Assembly (NCBI GenBank): GCA_965644315.1
Contig: CBFFRQ010000044.1
Coordinates: forward strand, 186,001 to 250,000
DNA: 64,000 nt
Origin: Caecitellus pseudoparvulus
Lineage: Eukaryota; Bigyra: Bicosoecida
Direction of reading: 5' to 3'
The notes beneath the pieces were generated by a model. That model saw nothing but the letters and a program-made list of their open reading frames with translations, was not told the origin of the DNA and made no database searches. Shown in pieces: positions 1 through 10,478 of the stretch. The position numbers were made by a program, and so were the translations under genes. Numbering within the stretch: position 1 is the first letter of the stretch; each line of letters begins with the position of its first letter.

Positions 1-1
1 T

Positions 2-3000
2 ACGCCTACCTGCGCTGTGGTTGGTGCTACGGCACTCGCAGGGTCCAACCCTGGCTTTGCAGCACAACTTGACGGCTTCCCTTCTCGCACCGGCGCGTTT
101 GGATCATCCATCGCAGTTTCTCATGGTGCAAGAAATGATGGAAAGGTGCTGCTTCTGATTGGAGAACAGCTGAGGGACTTTTCAGAGACGATACCAGATG
201 TTGGGGCTGTGTGGTTTCTTACGGTGACAAGCTCGCTCAACGTATCCTCCTTCTCCATTCTCGACAGCACCCAGCTTGGAAAGTTCGGGGTGAATGTTCT
301 TGCTGCTGGCCACATGCACATTGGCTCGAGTTTAGCTATTCTGCCTCATGACCGAAGTGTGCCATTCCCTGGCTTGTTTTTATACCCTCGCGTGATGGTC
401 GGGGCTGCAGGCCGGCCTGGCGACGCGGGGACCATCTTGAGCATGCGTGTGGACGACCACGCCGAAGTGGAGACAATTTCTGCTCTGAAGGCTACTTATC
501 AAAGTCCCTTTGGGATGAACTCGGGTCAAGCGCTTGCGTCTGTGGGAGATGTAGACGGCAATGGCTTTTCCGACTTCTTGTGGGGGTTCCCCGGCGATGG
601 CGGGTCTGCCGAGGACACGGGCAGCTTTGTGGGCTTCACGCTAGACATCACAAGGAACGCCTACGACTATTTCCGATTCTTGTTGGTGCCCCCGTACGAT
701 CAGATCAACTTGGATCAAGGGGATGGCTTCGGGGCCGCCCTGATTGCTTTCCCACATAGTGGTGGAGGTGTGCAGCGACTTCGCTTCGGGGTCGGTGCGC
801 CGTCGAAGGGCGCTTCTGGGCACCTATTCATCATGCAGACTGACTATGCACACGCGCCAGTGACTCAATCATCCCTGGGCATTGAGACTGTTGAGCACAT
901 AAGCCAAGGTGAGACAATGGTTCTTGGTGGGGTGATGTTCGGCAGCGAGCTCGCAGCTGGGCTTGTCGCTGGCCTGTGGAACGAAGATTCGATACCAGAC
1001 GTTGTGATGCTGCAAGCTTTGACAAAGAGCTTCGCTTTCATGTTTTCAACTGCAAATGGTGGCCTTTGCTGCTCCCGGAACGTATCGTTGGCGTCGCTGC
1101 CCTTCTTCGCCAGTGTTACGTTTGAGTTGCTGCAAGGCGCTGCCCGCCTTTGCGACCTTGATGCTGATGGAATGGATGAACTGCTATTCACCGCTAACAT
1201 CCATGGAACACTGGGTGCAGAGGGCCGCGTGTTCATGCTGAGGCTCATGCACCCTCAGGAGCTGTCCGTATCGTCCATCTCGGCAGGCACACCGCTGGAG
1301 TCCTATTTGGACTTCTTGGTTGCAGGGAGTCGCTTCGCAGTAGCACTCTCCCCCTCGTTCAGTGCGAGCGGTGTTGGTCCTCACCGAGACGTTCTCGCAT
1401 TGAGCTTGGAAGGCGATTTCTCTCCCTATGCACTGCAGGTCATTCACTTTCAGCAGAATGGTTCGCTGAACGAAACTCAAAGTTTTCACTTCATCCCTGG
1501 GATAAGCCTGCTTGACTTGGCCAGCAACCCAGTCGTCCCGACGGGCTCTTTGGCGTTACTTTTGTCTGCAACTGGCACAACCACCTTTGCAGTGGGCTGC
1601 TCCAGCAGTGCCGGGCGTGATGTGGTGGTCCTCTTGAGGATTTCAGGAGTTGTCCCGCAGCAGCCTGCCGTCTTGGTCCCTGTTGAGACGATTGAGCCCT
1701 CAGCGAGGATGTTCACGTTCTCACCGCAGATTGGCATTGATGACGAGTGGGGCTCCGCTTTGGGTTCTGGTGACGTGGACGGGGACGGCTTGCCAGAGCT
1801 GCTGATCAGTGCACCTGCCAGAAACGCAACTGGATCCGCGTGGGCGTTGTCATTCTTCTCATACTCCACAGGAGTTGTCCGTGATGTTCTGTCACTCGAA
1901 GGCTGGGCTCCCCCGATTGCATCTTCACCAGCCGCACACCTGGCCACGAAGCATAGCTGCTACGGCGCGAGTGTAGCTGTTCTTCGCAGGCCTTGGACAG
2001 CTCAGGGTTCCATTCTCATCGGGGCTCCATGTGAAACGTCTGCCGCCGCGGCAGGGGCGGTGCTTGTGCGCACAGGGGGCTCACCGCTCCCCCCGCCTCA
2101 GGCACAAGTGGTCTCCGTCGGCACACTGGCTCCAGGCCACGGCGGCATGTCTGATGATGTGGGTGGAAGTGCACGACTAGGGGCAAGTGTGGGCATCGCA
2201 CAGGGCTTTGGGACAGCGGCTGAACACGTTCTTGTTGCCTCACTGCCTGGCCAAGACCTTGGTGGCGCTTCTGGCGAGCAAGGAACGCTTGGCTTCGTCT
2301 TCCTCCTCGCGGATGGAAGCGCCGAGAGGGCCAATTTTCTGTCAGCGTCTCTGCTTCTGGCCTCTCTCCCATCTCGTGCTCTCCAGCCACTTCCAAATTC
2401 GACCATGGCCGTGGTATCTCTGGGACCACTTGAGCGCTCTGGCCCGCATGTTCTCGTGTGCGGCTTGCCACACTATGCAGACTCAAGCACGCCTTCAGAT
2501 ATAACGGGGGCACTCATGATCGTCAAGGTAGTTGGTCCAAACGCCACAGTGCAACTTCATGATTCGTTTGCAGGAGAGTCGTCATACCCTGGTCAGAGCC
2601 TCTTTCTCGGCTCAGCCCTGGCGTCTGTGGCGGATATGGATGGGGATGGAGTGCCGGACATAGCTTCAGGCGCTCCTGGCTTTGCCAGCGGGCATGGGGG
2701 TGTGTTTCTGCACTTTCTGACTTCAAATGGGTCCGTGTCTCGAGAGAACGACGTGCTCGACTGCTCTATTCCCAACGCTTGCATGCAAGGCACGCCAGCA
2801 GTCTTGGCCGGTGGATCTTCCCTCGCACACTTGGGTCCATCGCCGTACGACGTGGGGCAGCGCCTTGCAGTTGGCATGCCCGGGCGTGCCGAAGGACTGC
2901 AAGGCGTACAGAGTCGCATTGTTCTTATCGACATAGGCCCAGCCAGCACCATTCTGCACCGAATCTTCATTTCGCCTGAAAGCATCGTTGGGCCCCAGAT

Positions 3001-6000
3001 GCGACCTGGTTCAATGTTTGCAGCCGCTCTGGCTGCAGCGGGAGATGTCAACCTTGACGGTGCGCCCGACCTCGTTGTGGGGGCACCTGCTGTGTCCGAG
3101 ACTGCTCCAGAGCAGTGTGGAGCTGTCTGGATACTCACACTACCCCATCATGGAGGTATCGTGAATGGGTCACGTCTGGGCGTTGCAGAGGAAGGAGTTC
3201 TTGCACCTCGTGTGAACTGCTCAGCTGGGTTTGGCTCGTCGATCGCAGTGCTGCCGGATGTGCAAGGCACGGGGCGACTCTCCTTGGTCGTAGGCATGCC
3301 CTCATTCTCTTCACCAGGTGGAGGTCTGGATGGTCCAACTGGGGCACTTGCGCTCGTGCACACAACCCTGCCAGCGGGCCGCCCCCCTGCGCCTGTCATC
3401 ACAAGTGCCAAGTCGCCCAGCCCTTCAACAGACAGTGTCCTCAGCAGCGATGCAAACCTGCTTGCAAGCACCTACTTCGGAGCAGCAGTGGGCTGGCTGG
3501 ATGATTTGGACGGAAACGGCTGGCCTGAGGCACTGGTGGGTGCCCCGGGCTACCTAAATGGCGGGATGTTCGTGCTGTACATGGGCCCTGGTAGTTCCAT
3601 CTTGCATAAGCGTTCTGCTGTGCATGGCGAAGGCCCGCTGTACTTTGGGCAAGACGCTCAGGGTCCAGGCACCAGGTTCGGGCGGGGCCTTGCAGTTGTT
3701 CCAGACGCGAACGGGGATGGCTGGCGCGACGTAGTGGCGGGGCTCAGCGGGGCGAGATCGTCACGGGGAACAGCAGTTCTGCTGTACCTCTCCGCTCCGC
3801 ACTCTGAGCACGTGTTTTCGAATTGGACGTGCCTAGGTGATGACGCAGAGGGGCACGTATCGCCCAGCACGGTTCGTAGCTTGGGTGTGACAGTCAGCCA
3901 CGCAGGAGTGCTGGAGAATGGCTCCCCTCCCGCTCTATTGGTTGCAGCTCAATTATCTGAGAACACGACAAGCAGTGGCGTAGCGTTCATTATTCGTGTG
4001 CCTGAACTTGGCCAACCGAGAATTCTGAGCACTTTGGGCGTCGGGCTGGGTGGAATTGGGACCCCTGCCGGCTCTGACGGCAGCTCTTTTGGCTGCTGGC
4101 ACAGCGCTGCGTATGTCGGCATATCGGGACACCCTGCCGGGAAGAGCCGAGTTGCCTTGGCCTGCCAAGGGAGTAGCTCGTCTGGCTCTGCTGGGACGCA
4201 GGAGGTCCTTCTTGTTGTCGACGTGGCACGGGACGGGAGCCCCGTCGACTACGCATTTATCATGGCATCTGAAGCTGAGAACTCCGGCCCGTTTCAACCA
4301 GGCAGCTTGCTTGATGTCGGGGCGTTTCTGTCTGGCTTTGGTGATGCCAGTGGTGACGGCACATCTGACCTGCTGGTTGGATTCGCTGAGAATGGGCCCC
4401 TTGGGTTTCGCGATGGCTTCGCTGTGCTCCATCTGGGACATCGAGGGGGGCTGAAGCAAGTGCAAAGGCTTGACAGCGCTGTCGAGCCCATGCTTGTATC
4501 TCAATCCCCATCTGCCTTTGCCGGTGCAAGCGTGCTGGCGTCAAGCATGGCTGCGACGTCAGGGCCGCACGGCGTGGCTCTTATTTTTGGAGCGGGCGCA
4601 CGCAGGCGTTTCTCGCAGAGTGGCTCATATGTGGGAAGGATTACGTTTGCCCACCTGGACCTTCCTTGGCGGCCATCAGGGGACCTACCCTCCCCGATCG
4701 GGAGCACAGTTCACGCCACGAGCCAGCTCACACCGATGCCTTCGGAAGAAAGAGGAGCGTCATTTGGCAGTGCTCTTGGTCTGGCAGGTGATGTTGATGG
4801 TAATGGAGTCTTGGATGTTGTCATCGTGGGTGAGCACGCCAGCAGCTCTCCAGGAAGCTCGGGCTTGTGGTTGATGTTCTTGGATTCATCCAGCGGAGAG
4901 CAAGCTGTTGACTCGCGTTTCATCACGTCGGATGCAGGGGGCTTTGTCGGGCAGCTTGTGCTGCCAACGGGGGCATTTGCCGATTCGTCGCAAGTCATCG
5001 CCCACATGCCGAGCCTGGCAGGCGGGGACGCAGTTTCTGTGGTGGCAGTCACTGCGACCGCCCATGCGGGGCAAAGCTGCCCAGCTTGCGCAGGAACCTG
5101 GCTGCTGCATCTCAATGCTAGTGGTGCTGTCATCCACCAACATAGTCTGAACAACGCGCAAGGGGCATTCAACGGCCTGCCAGCGAATACGTACCCCACC
5201 TCAGCCCTTGCAGTTGCTGGTGACGTGGATTGTGACGGGGTTGAGGAGCTTGTCCTTACGCTTCGCAGTCATTCTCCCCTGCTTGGTGGGGCATCATCCC
5301 AAACTATTGATGGTGCAGGGGGGGCATGGGTGGTGTTCGTCGAGCCTCCAGGGGTCTTGCGGCTGGCACGCCCGCTCCACACCCATGGTGGTTTGCTGCA
5401 TCCGCACCTCCTGCCACATGGCGCATTTGGCACTGCTGTTACGAGCTTGGGGATCTTGGACCATGCCCAGGAAACGGCCGTTGTCGTATCTGATGACAGG
5501 CCTGCCTCTGGCGCCTTACCAAACTCCACGCTGCCAGTGCTGACAGTTCTCGGCCTGAGTCAGGCTGGCGGAGTCTCCTGGCTGCATGAGCTGCACAGCA
5601 CGAGCATGCCACCTGGAAGACAATGGCCTCCAGGGAGCAGGTTTGGCACATCTCTGTCCTCCGTGGGTCACTTGATCGGCGGCGGGGCGCCGACCCTGCT
5701 TGTGGGCGCGCCGCGACAGCCTGGCTGGGCTGGGGGATCAAGCAGTCCAGGAGTGGCCTGGTTACTCACCTTGACAACTGACGCATCGACGGCGGTGGAT
5801 GTGCAGCGCATCGGGCATGGTGTCTCGCGCCTGCTCATTTCCTCTGAGCCAGACGGCTTAAACTTTGGGGCTGCCCTGGCCATGGGAAGCCTCGCACCTG
5901 CTGCCAACGGCAGTGGCAACGCCACGCTCCTCGTGTCCTCCCCCACGGCCCCATCAGGGCTGCAGCAGAACTCCAGTGGAGCTGCGTACCTGTTCAGCAC

Positions 6001-9000
6001 CTCTTTGCGCCTGAATTCCACACTTGCACCGACTTGCCTGTCGCTTCCTGGCATTCGGACTGACTTCGCCGCATCACCCTTGCGGCACGACCCCCTGCAA
6101 GGATTGTCTCATGCTGATTTGGGTTTCCCACTTAGCTCTAGCTTGGGCACTTCCGTTGCTGCGCTGAATGAAAGTGACGGCGGGGGAGTGGTGGTGTTGC
6201 TAGTTGGCGCTCCAGCATTCGGCAGCGCATCTTGTGCTGGCTGTGGCGGAGTTCTCATTTTGCGGATGCAAGGATTGAACGAAGTGGGTCCCAGGCAAGT
6301 GCTGGATGCGAGCAGTATGGGCTCCTTCAGCAATTTAGCGCCAGTGGCAAGTTTTGGCAGGAGCGTCAGCATTTGGGCTGACGACTCCACAGGCACACTG
6401 TTCGCAGCGGTGGGCGCGCCCGGCTCGACTTCTGCCTCGCCTCCGTGGAGGATTTTGTTGTTCGCCGCACCTGGTGGTACATTTTCGCTGATTGATGAAG
6501 TGAACTCCACGGATTCATTGGGCCTCGGGTGGGGTCCGGGGGCACGGGGTGGCTGGTCACTTGCCTCGCTTACTGTGGGCACAAGACACGCTGTGCTTGC
6601 TGGTGCAACAGGTGCGCTGTCTACTGGCCACATCGTGGGGAGCGCAGGCCTGGTGTTCTTGGGCACGCATGGGACATTTACTGGTGCCAGGCGCATCACT
6701 GACGGACTGGGGCTGCCCGCGCATGCCCAGGCAGGTTTCGCGGTGGCCCGCTTGCCAGACTTGGACGGAAACGGCCAAGACGAAGCTGTGGTGGCTGCAC
6801 CTGGCCACCTTCCTAGTGGCAGCATCCATGTGATCTTCCTGCTCCCCTCCGGGCATATCTCGCACAGTGCGGGCGTGGACGGGCAACAAGTGGGCAATTC
6901 CGCCGAGAACTTACTTGGCAGTGCACTGCTGGGTTTGGGCCCTGGCGTAGATGGTGGGGTTAACCTGCTGGTTGGCAGCCGTGCAAACATCTCCGGGGTG
7001 GGCGCTGACTCGGCAATCTTGCTCAGCTGGAATTCCAACGGCACAGTGCGGCGCTTTGAGCGCTTGGAAGCACCGCGAGGTCGCAGGCTGCAGGCGTCAT
7101 CAACGGGGCTTGGCTCATCTTTTGCCGTGCAAGACCTGACATGGGGCACGGGAGGTGTGCCTGAGTACACTCTGGTGGGCGGAGGCTTTGGGCAGCCGAC
7201 CAGTGGCCTGCAGCGGTTCGTGCTGCGACGAGGTGCAGCGTTGCCGTCTCCGTCACGCACGACCACCCCAACAGCTTCCCCGACACCCTCGCCCACACCC
7301 TCCGCAACACGAACCCCAAGTCCACTCCCCAGTTCCCCACCTGCTGGTCCTGACCCTAGCCCCAGTCCAGCGGCCGTGGCACCAGATGTGTGCCGCGGGC
7401 TGTGGTGGGCGACTTGCGAAGAAGACGCAGGCGTGGCGGAGCAAGTCCGAGTCCAGGCACTTCCGGGGGTTTGGTGCGAGGGCTGCACTGGACCAGCCGA
7501 GTTTCTGCAGCGCTACTCTGAGCAGCCATCCTCCTTGCTCCTGTGCCCCAGGGCGGGCGCGTGCGAGGCACGGCTTGGAACCGACGCAGCGTCGCGTTGT
7601 GCTGCGGGGCACACAGGCGCTGCCTGCGCTGCCTGCCAGCAGGGCTATGCACCTTATCAGGGCTCTGACTGTGCGCCCTGTGTGCCCTGTGCAGGTGCGG
7701 GCTTGGGCATTGCTCTTCTTGCCTGTGTACCGGCCCTGCTGCTGTTGGGAGTGGGCTTCTTAACCTTCAAGGCGCTGCAAAACCGCGGTACACTCCAGCA
7801 AGACCTACTCATGGGTGCTCTGCGTGTGGCGTTGAACTACGTAGCCCTTCTAGGCTACGCTGCCATTGCGTTGCAGCCGATGACCGCTGATGGGCTGGGG
7901 CTGCACAAGCGCGCCGTGAGCTTGCCGCAATGGCAGGGAGCGTGTGGCAGGCAGGAGTCTAGCCATCGACGTGCAGTTCATCAGCTGCTGAATGGCACCG
8001 TGGGTAGCATGGCCGCCAATGCTAGCGCTTGGGTCAGCGACGCGGCACTGTGGACAGGCGACGATGACGGCTTCAGAGGGGGAGCTGCCTCCGATATTTC
8101 GGCATTTTTCTCAGGACTGGCTGCCAGCACGGGAGCATTGCCACTGTCGTCGATCGGGGGGCTTGAGTGTATACTTGGTCATAGTTCCTTTGCGCAGCAA
8201 CTGCAACTCTTTGCCTGGTTCGCGTTCGTTGCTCTCACAGCTGCTGCTGCCCTGCAGCTGGTATTTCATCTTGTGCCTGACCTGTGCTCTGGCCGCAGCG
8301 CAGGGACCAAGTCCCAGGCTCCAATGAAGGCAGTGCCAGGGCGGAGCCATGTCAAGGGATCACGAGCGTCTGACCACACGGCTCCCAAGCAAGGGTTAAC
8401 AGCAAACCCACTCCTTGCAGCTTCAAAGGCGCCGTCGACGCCAGCGAGCCCCCCAACAGCTGGGCAGGCAGGCAAGCCGGACGCAGCAACGGCCCACTCT
8501 ACAGGTGTGCAGCTTGCATGGGGCGCAGGGCGGTACATGTGGTCTCTGTACTTGCTGGTGTGGGGTGCGACTGTCGCTGCTTCCCTGCAACTGCTGTCGC
8601 CGCCCTTGCAGCTGCCGTCTGGGACTGTGTTCTCCTTGCCTTCGTCCTTGGGTGTGGACCCCTCAAAGCAGGGCCTCATACCACTGGCCCTCTTCAGCGT
8701 TATCCTGCATGCGGCAGTGTTCCCCGTCGCCTTACTTGCTCTGCTTCGCGTGCGGGGGGCTGCCTTGCTGGATGCCGGTAACCACTCCAGCGTGACGCTG
8801 TCCGTGTTCACAGACGGCTATCGCCTGCAACTGACCCCCTCCCAAGCGGAAGCCGTCACGCGGAAGGCCTTGGGAAAGGCACGGGCGTCAGCATCACAGG
8901 AGGAGCGCAAGGTGCACGCCGCGGCAGTTGCGCTGTCCGTGCACATGAGCAGGAAGCTGGCTGGTCGTTGTTTTGGCCTCGCCCGACTGGTGCCTAGCCA

Positions 9001-10108
9001 CGGCTTCGCACTCGTGCGCAGCATGCAAAGTGCAATCATTCTCTGTGGTATGTGGCTGGCCACGGAAGTAGCGGCTCGTATTAGCGTCCTGGCAGTGGCT
9101 GTCTGTGCGGGGGTCGCTCTCACGTACTCTCTGCAGCCGTACACTCTGTCAGAGCTTAACTCGCTGGACATTCAAGCAGGCCTCGTCGTGTTTTTGCACG
9201 TCGTACTGCTGGCTGCAGTACCCGGCGACGGCGGCGTGTCCATTTTCCTCTTGGTGCTTCACTGCCTGACAGCCCTCCCGATCGCATGGGCAGTTCTGCG
9301 AGGCGCTTCTTCCCGGGCTCGCCGCATCGCAGGCGACCTCGTGCGCCGCCTGCGCGCAGTGCTGCCTGCCTTGCCACCCTCCGGCACGGACCCAGAGGGT
9401 GTGGAGGCTTCCCGGCTCCCGGGACTGCTGCACGTGCTGCAGGCGTGTGCGGTGCGGTGTGGTTTCCGCAAGTGCCAGCCGACGCAACGCAGTGCTAGCT
9501 CCGCAGCATTGAGTGGTGCAGGGCAGTGGGCAGCCCTCCCGACGCTGCTGAAGCGCCAGCTGCAGTCTGCAGCCCACTCTGGCTCAGGTGTTGCATCGTC
9601 TCCACCAAGTGCGGCGAGTTTGCAGCGCCGCCTCACAAGCGAAGCTGCGCAGCTCATGGGCTTGCACAGCTCCGCAGCCCGAGTGGAGCGCCAGTGCTCC
9701 AGGCTCCAGTGTTGTTGCGCTGCAAAGTTAGGCGCGCAGCCAGATACAGTGCTGGTGGCAGCTCTCGCCAGTGCCACTGCGGGTAGGGGCGCTACAAGGC
9801 AGGGGAGCGCTTTGGATCCAGCTGGCAGCGCGCGGCAGTTGCTGGGCGTCCTGCCGATGGCCTCACACAGCCGATCAGCGTTTGGCAGGCGTGGGGCTGC
9901 TGGGCGCACCAGCACACTGCTTAGTCAGAGCCTGAAAGAGGAGGCACGAGCTGATCGAGGGAGTTCGAGGGATGACCTTTTCGCTCCAACGCGCAGCCGG
10001 AGCTTGTCATCCATGAAGCGGAGCGGCAGCAATGCCTCTGTGTCGACCAAGCAGTCAGGGCTCTCGACAGCAGCAAGCGCCAGAGAAAGGGCGACCAAGC
10101 GGTCGTAG
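2..10108 (+). CDS. P1: giant FG-GAP surface protein with Cys-rich module and about nine membrane spans (5' partial)
   Basis: The reading frame is open from the window edge (frame of base 2) to a TAG at 10106-10108, so the N-terminus is missing. Residues 1 to about 2400 (counted from base 17) are FG-GAP/beta-propeller repeats. About a dozen calcium-loop motifs are visible, such as DVDGNGFSD, DVDGDGLPE, DMDGDGVPD, DVNLDGAPD and DLDGNGWPE, often followed by LLVGAP-like strands. A Ser/Pro/Thr linker (about 2409-2455) leads to a Cys-rich module (about 2455-2560: WWATC, PGVWCEGC, GHTGAACAAC, CAPCVPC). About nine hydrophobic segments follow (2561-3098), including the motif YSLQPYTLSELNSLD, and then a basic Ser-rich tail of about 265 residues. 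FG-GAP propellers with this loop occur in integrin alpha chains. The membrane part loosely recalls fungal TRP-like proteins, but this is inference. It shares everything from the linker onward with P2 and P3. A role in adhesion or sensing at the plasma membrane is likely; the ligand is unknown. No intron was seen in 10.1 kb. Confidence 0.85.
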   Translation, partial: TPTCAVVGATALAGSNPGFAAQLDGFPSRTGAFGSSIAVSHGARNDGKVLLLIGEQLRDFSETIPDVGAVWFLTVTSSLNVSSFSILDSTQLGKFGVNVLAAGHMHIGSSLAILPHDRSVPFPGLFLYPRVMVGAAGRPGDAGTILSMRVDDHAEVETISALKATYQSPFGMNSGQALASVGDVDGNGFSDFLWGFPGDGGSAEDTGSFVGFTLDITRNAYDYFRFLLVPPYDQINLDQGDGFGAALIAFPHSGGGVQRLRFGVGAPSKGASGHLFIMQTDYAHAPVTQSSLGIETVEHISQGETMVLGGVMFGSELAAGLVAGLWNEDSIPDVVMLQALTKSFAFMFSTANGGLCCSRNVSLASLPFFASVTFELLQGAARLCDLDADGMDELLFTANIHGTLGAEGRVFMLRLMHPQELSVSSISAGTPLESYLDFLVAGSRFAVALSPSFSASGVGPHRDVLALSLEGDFSPYALQVIHFQQNGSLNETQSFHFIPGISLLDLASNPVVPTGSLALLLSATGTTTFAVGCSSSAGRDVVVLLRISGVVPQQPAVLVPVETIEPSARMFTFSPQIGIDDEWGSALGSGDVDGDGLPELLISAPARNATGSAWALSFFSYSTGVVRDVLSLEGWAPPIASSPAAHLATKHSCYGASVAVLRRPWTAQGSILIGAPCETSAAAAGAVLVRTGGSPLPPPQAQVVSVGTLAPGHGGMSDDVGGSARLGASVGIAQGFGTAAEHVLVASLPGQDLGGASGEQGTLGFVFLLADGSAERANFLSASLLLASLPSRALQPLPNSTMAVVSLGPLERSGPHVLVCGLPHYADSSTPSDITGALMIVKVVGPNATVQLHDSFAGESSYPGQSLFLGSALASVADMDGDGVPDIASGAPGFASGHGGVFLHFLTSNGSVSRENDVLDCSIPNACMQGTPAVLAGGSSLAHLGPSPYDVGQRLAVGMPGRAEGLQGVQSRIVLIDIGPASTILHRIFISPESIVGPQMRPGSMFAAALAAAGDVNLDGAPDLVVGAPAVSETAPEQCGAVWILTLPHHGGIVNGSRLGVAEEGVLAPRVNCSAGFGSSIAVLPDVQGTGRLSLVVGMPSFSSPGGGLDGPTGALALVHTTLPAGRPPAPVITSAKSPSPSTDSVLSSDANLLASTYFGAAVGWLDDLDGNGWPEALVGAPGYLNGGMFVLYMGPGSSILHKRSAVHGEGPLYFGQDAQGPGTRFGRGLAVVPDANGDGWRDVVAGLSGARSSRGTAVLLYLSAPHSEHVFSNWTCLGDDAEGHVSPSTVRSLGVTVSHAGVLENGSPPALLVAAQLSENTTSSGVAFIIRVPELGQPRILSTLGVGLGGIGTPAGSDGSSFGCWHSAAYVGISGHPAGKSRVALACQGSSSSGSAGTQEVLLVVDVARDGSPVDYAFIMASEAENSGPFQPGSLLDVGAFLSGFGDASGDGTSDLLVGFAENGPLGFRDGFAVLHLGHRGGLKQVQRLDSAVEPMLVSQSPSAFAGASVLASSMAATSGPHGVALIFGAGARRRFSQSGSYVGRITFAHLDLPWRPSGDLPSPIGSTVHATSQLTPMPSEERGASFGSALGLAGDVDGNGVLDVVIVGEHASSSPGSSGLWLMFLDSSSGEQAVDSRFITSDAGGFVGQLVLPTGAFADSSQVIAHMPSLAGGDAVSVVAVTATAHAGQSCPACAGTWLLHLNASGAVIHQHSLNNAQGAFNGLPANTYPTSALAVAGDVDCDGVEELVLTLRSHSPLLGGASSQTIDGAGGAWVVFVEPPGVLRLARPLHTHGGLLHPHLLPHGAFGTAVTSLGILDHAQETAVVVSDDRPASGALPNSTLPVLTVLGLSQAGGVSWLHELHSTSMPPGRQWPPGSRFGTSLSSVGHLIGGGAPTLLVGAPRQPGWAGGSSSPGVAWLLTLTTDASTAVDVQRIGHGVSRLLISSEPDGLNFGAALAMGSLAPAANGSGNATLLVSSPTAPSGLQQNSSGAAYLFSTSLRLNSTLAPTCLSLPGIRTDFAASPLRHDPLQGLSHADLGFPLSSSLGTSVAALNESDGGGVVVLLVGAPAFGSASCAGCGGVLILRMQGLNEVGPRQVLDASSMGSFSNLAPVASFGRSVSIWADDSTGTLFAAVGAPGSTSASPPWRILLFAAPGGTFSLIDEVNSTDSLGLGWGPGARGGWSLASLTVGTRHAVLAGATGALSTGHIVGSAGLVFLGTHGTFTGARRITDGLGLPAHAQAGFAVARLPDLDGNGQDEAVVAAPGHLPSGSIHVIFLLPSGHISHSAGVDGQQVGNSAENLLGSALLGLGPGVDGGVNLLVGSRANISGVGADSAILLSWNSNGTVRRFERLEAPRGRRLQASSTGLGSSFAVQDLTWGTGGVPEYTLVGGGFGQPTSGLQRFVLRRGAALPSPSRTTTPTASPTPSPTPSATRTPSPLPSSPPAGPDPSPSPAAVAPDVCRGLWWATCEEDAGVAEQVRVQALPGVWCEGCTGPAEFLQRYSEQPSSLLLCPRAGACEARLGTDAASRCAAGHTGAACAACQQGYAPYQGSDCAPCVPCAGAGLGIALLACVPALLLLGVGFLTFKALQNRGTLQQDLLMGALRVALNYVALLGYAAIALQPMTADGLGLHKRAVSLPQWQGACGRQESSHRRAVHQLLNGTVGSMAANASAWVSDAALWTGDDDGFRGGAASDISAFFSGLAASTGALPLSSIGGLECILGHSSFAQQLQLFAWFAFVALTAAAALQLVFHLVPDLCSGRSAGTKSQAPMKAVPGRSHVKGSRASDHTAPKQGLTANPLLAASKAPSTPASPPTAGQAGKPDAATAHSTGVQLAWGAGRYMWSLYLLVWGATVAASLQLLSPPLQLPSGTVFSLPSSLGVDPSKQGLIPLALFSVILHAAVFPVALLALLRVRGAALLDAGNHSSVTLSVFTDGYRLQLTPSQAEAVTRKALGKARASASQEERKVHAAAVALSVHMSRKLAGRCFGLARLVPSHGFALVRSMQSAIILCGMWLATEVAARISVLAVAVCAGVALTYSLQPYTLSELNSLDIQAGLVVFLHVVLLAAVPGDGGVSIFLLVLHCLTALPIAWAVLRGASSRARRIAGDLVRRLRAVLPALPPSGTDPEGVEASRLPGLLHVLQACAVRCGFRKCQPTQRSASSAALSGAGQWAALPTLLKRQLQSAAHSGSGVASSPPSAASLQRRLTSEAAQLMGLHSSAARVERQCSRLQCCCAAKLGAQPDTVLVAALASATAGRGATRQGSALDPAGSARQLLGVLPMASHSRSAFGRRGAAGRTSTLLSQSLKEEARADRGSSRDDLFAPTRSRSLSSMKRSGSNASVSTKQSGLSTAASARERATKRS

Positions 10109-10478
10109 GCTGTCAGAGGACCTGTGAAAGGCGGTGGGGGAATTTACTTTGTGAACATGTAGGTGTTGTTGGGGAGTGAGAGCGAAGTGTGACTGCTTGT
10201 GACTGTTTCAATTCACTCCAAAGCTGAAGCCTCTTCTGCACGACGAGGGGCACCATGGAGGCGATGTAAGACCGCTCAATGAAAAAGACTTGCTGCGCAC
10301 TATCAAGTGTACCCTTGCGTCGGACTTGATCAGACTCCCCAGGCCGCCTGGCCTTTGGAACGCACTTGGCAAGCAAGGTGAACGCGTCGCACACTTCCAG
10401 GGGGCACTCAAATCAAGTGCAACAAAGAGCATCTGCAGCTTCCATGCTTTGCAAATACCTTTCTCAGTTCAATTCAAG
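10109..10478. other. Intergenic region between P1 and the next plus-strand gene
   Basis: This 370-bp stretch lies between two tandem plus-strand genes. It must hold the 3' end of P1 and the promoter and leader of the next gene. I see no convincing ORF and no AATGCA-type signal after P1. An AT-richer patch lies at about 10138-10165. Confidence 0.5.

Noticed and set aside
2-7240. Integrin alpha subunit
   Set aside because: FG-GAP calcium loops are shared, but there are far more repeats than seven, no integrin thigh/calf domains, and a multi-span membrane region instead of one span.
6109-7488. 459-aa antisense ORF over P1
   Set aside because: It is opposite a region with clear FG-GAP and Cys-module coding signal, is Pro/Ser/Ala-rich without domains, and arises from the GC-rich codon bias of the sense gene.
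7700-9310. Classical seven-span GPCR
   Set aside because: About nine hydrophobic segments are present, with no DRY or NPxxY motifs; a TRP-like or novel core fits better, although this is not proven.
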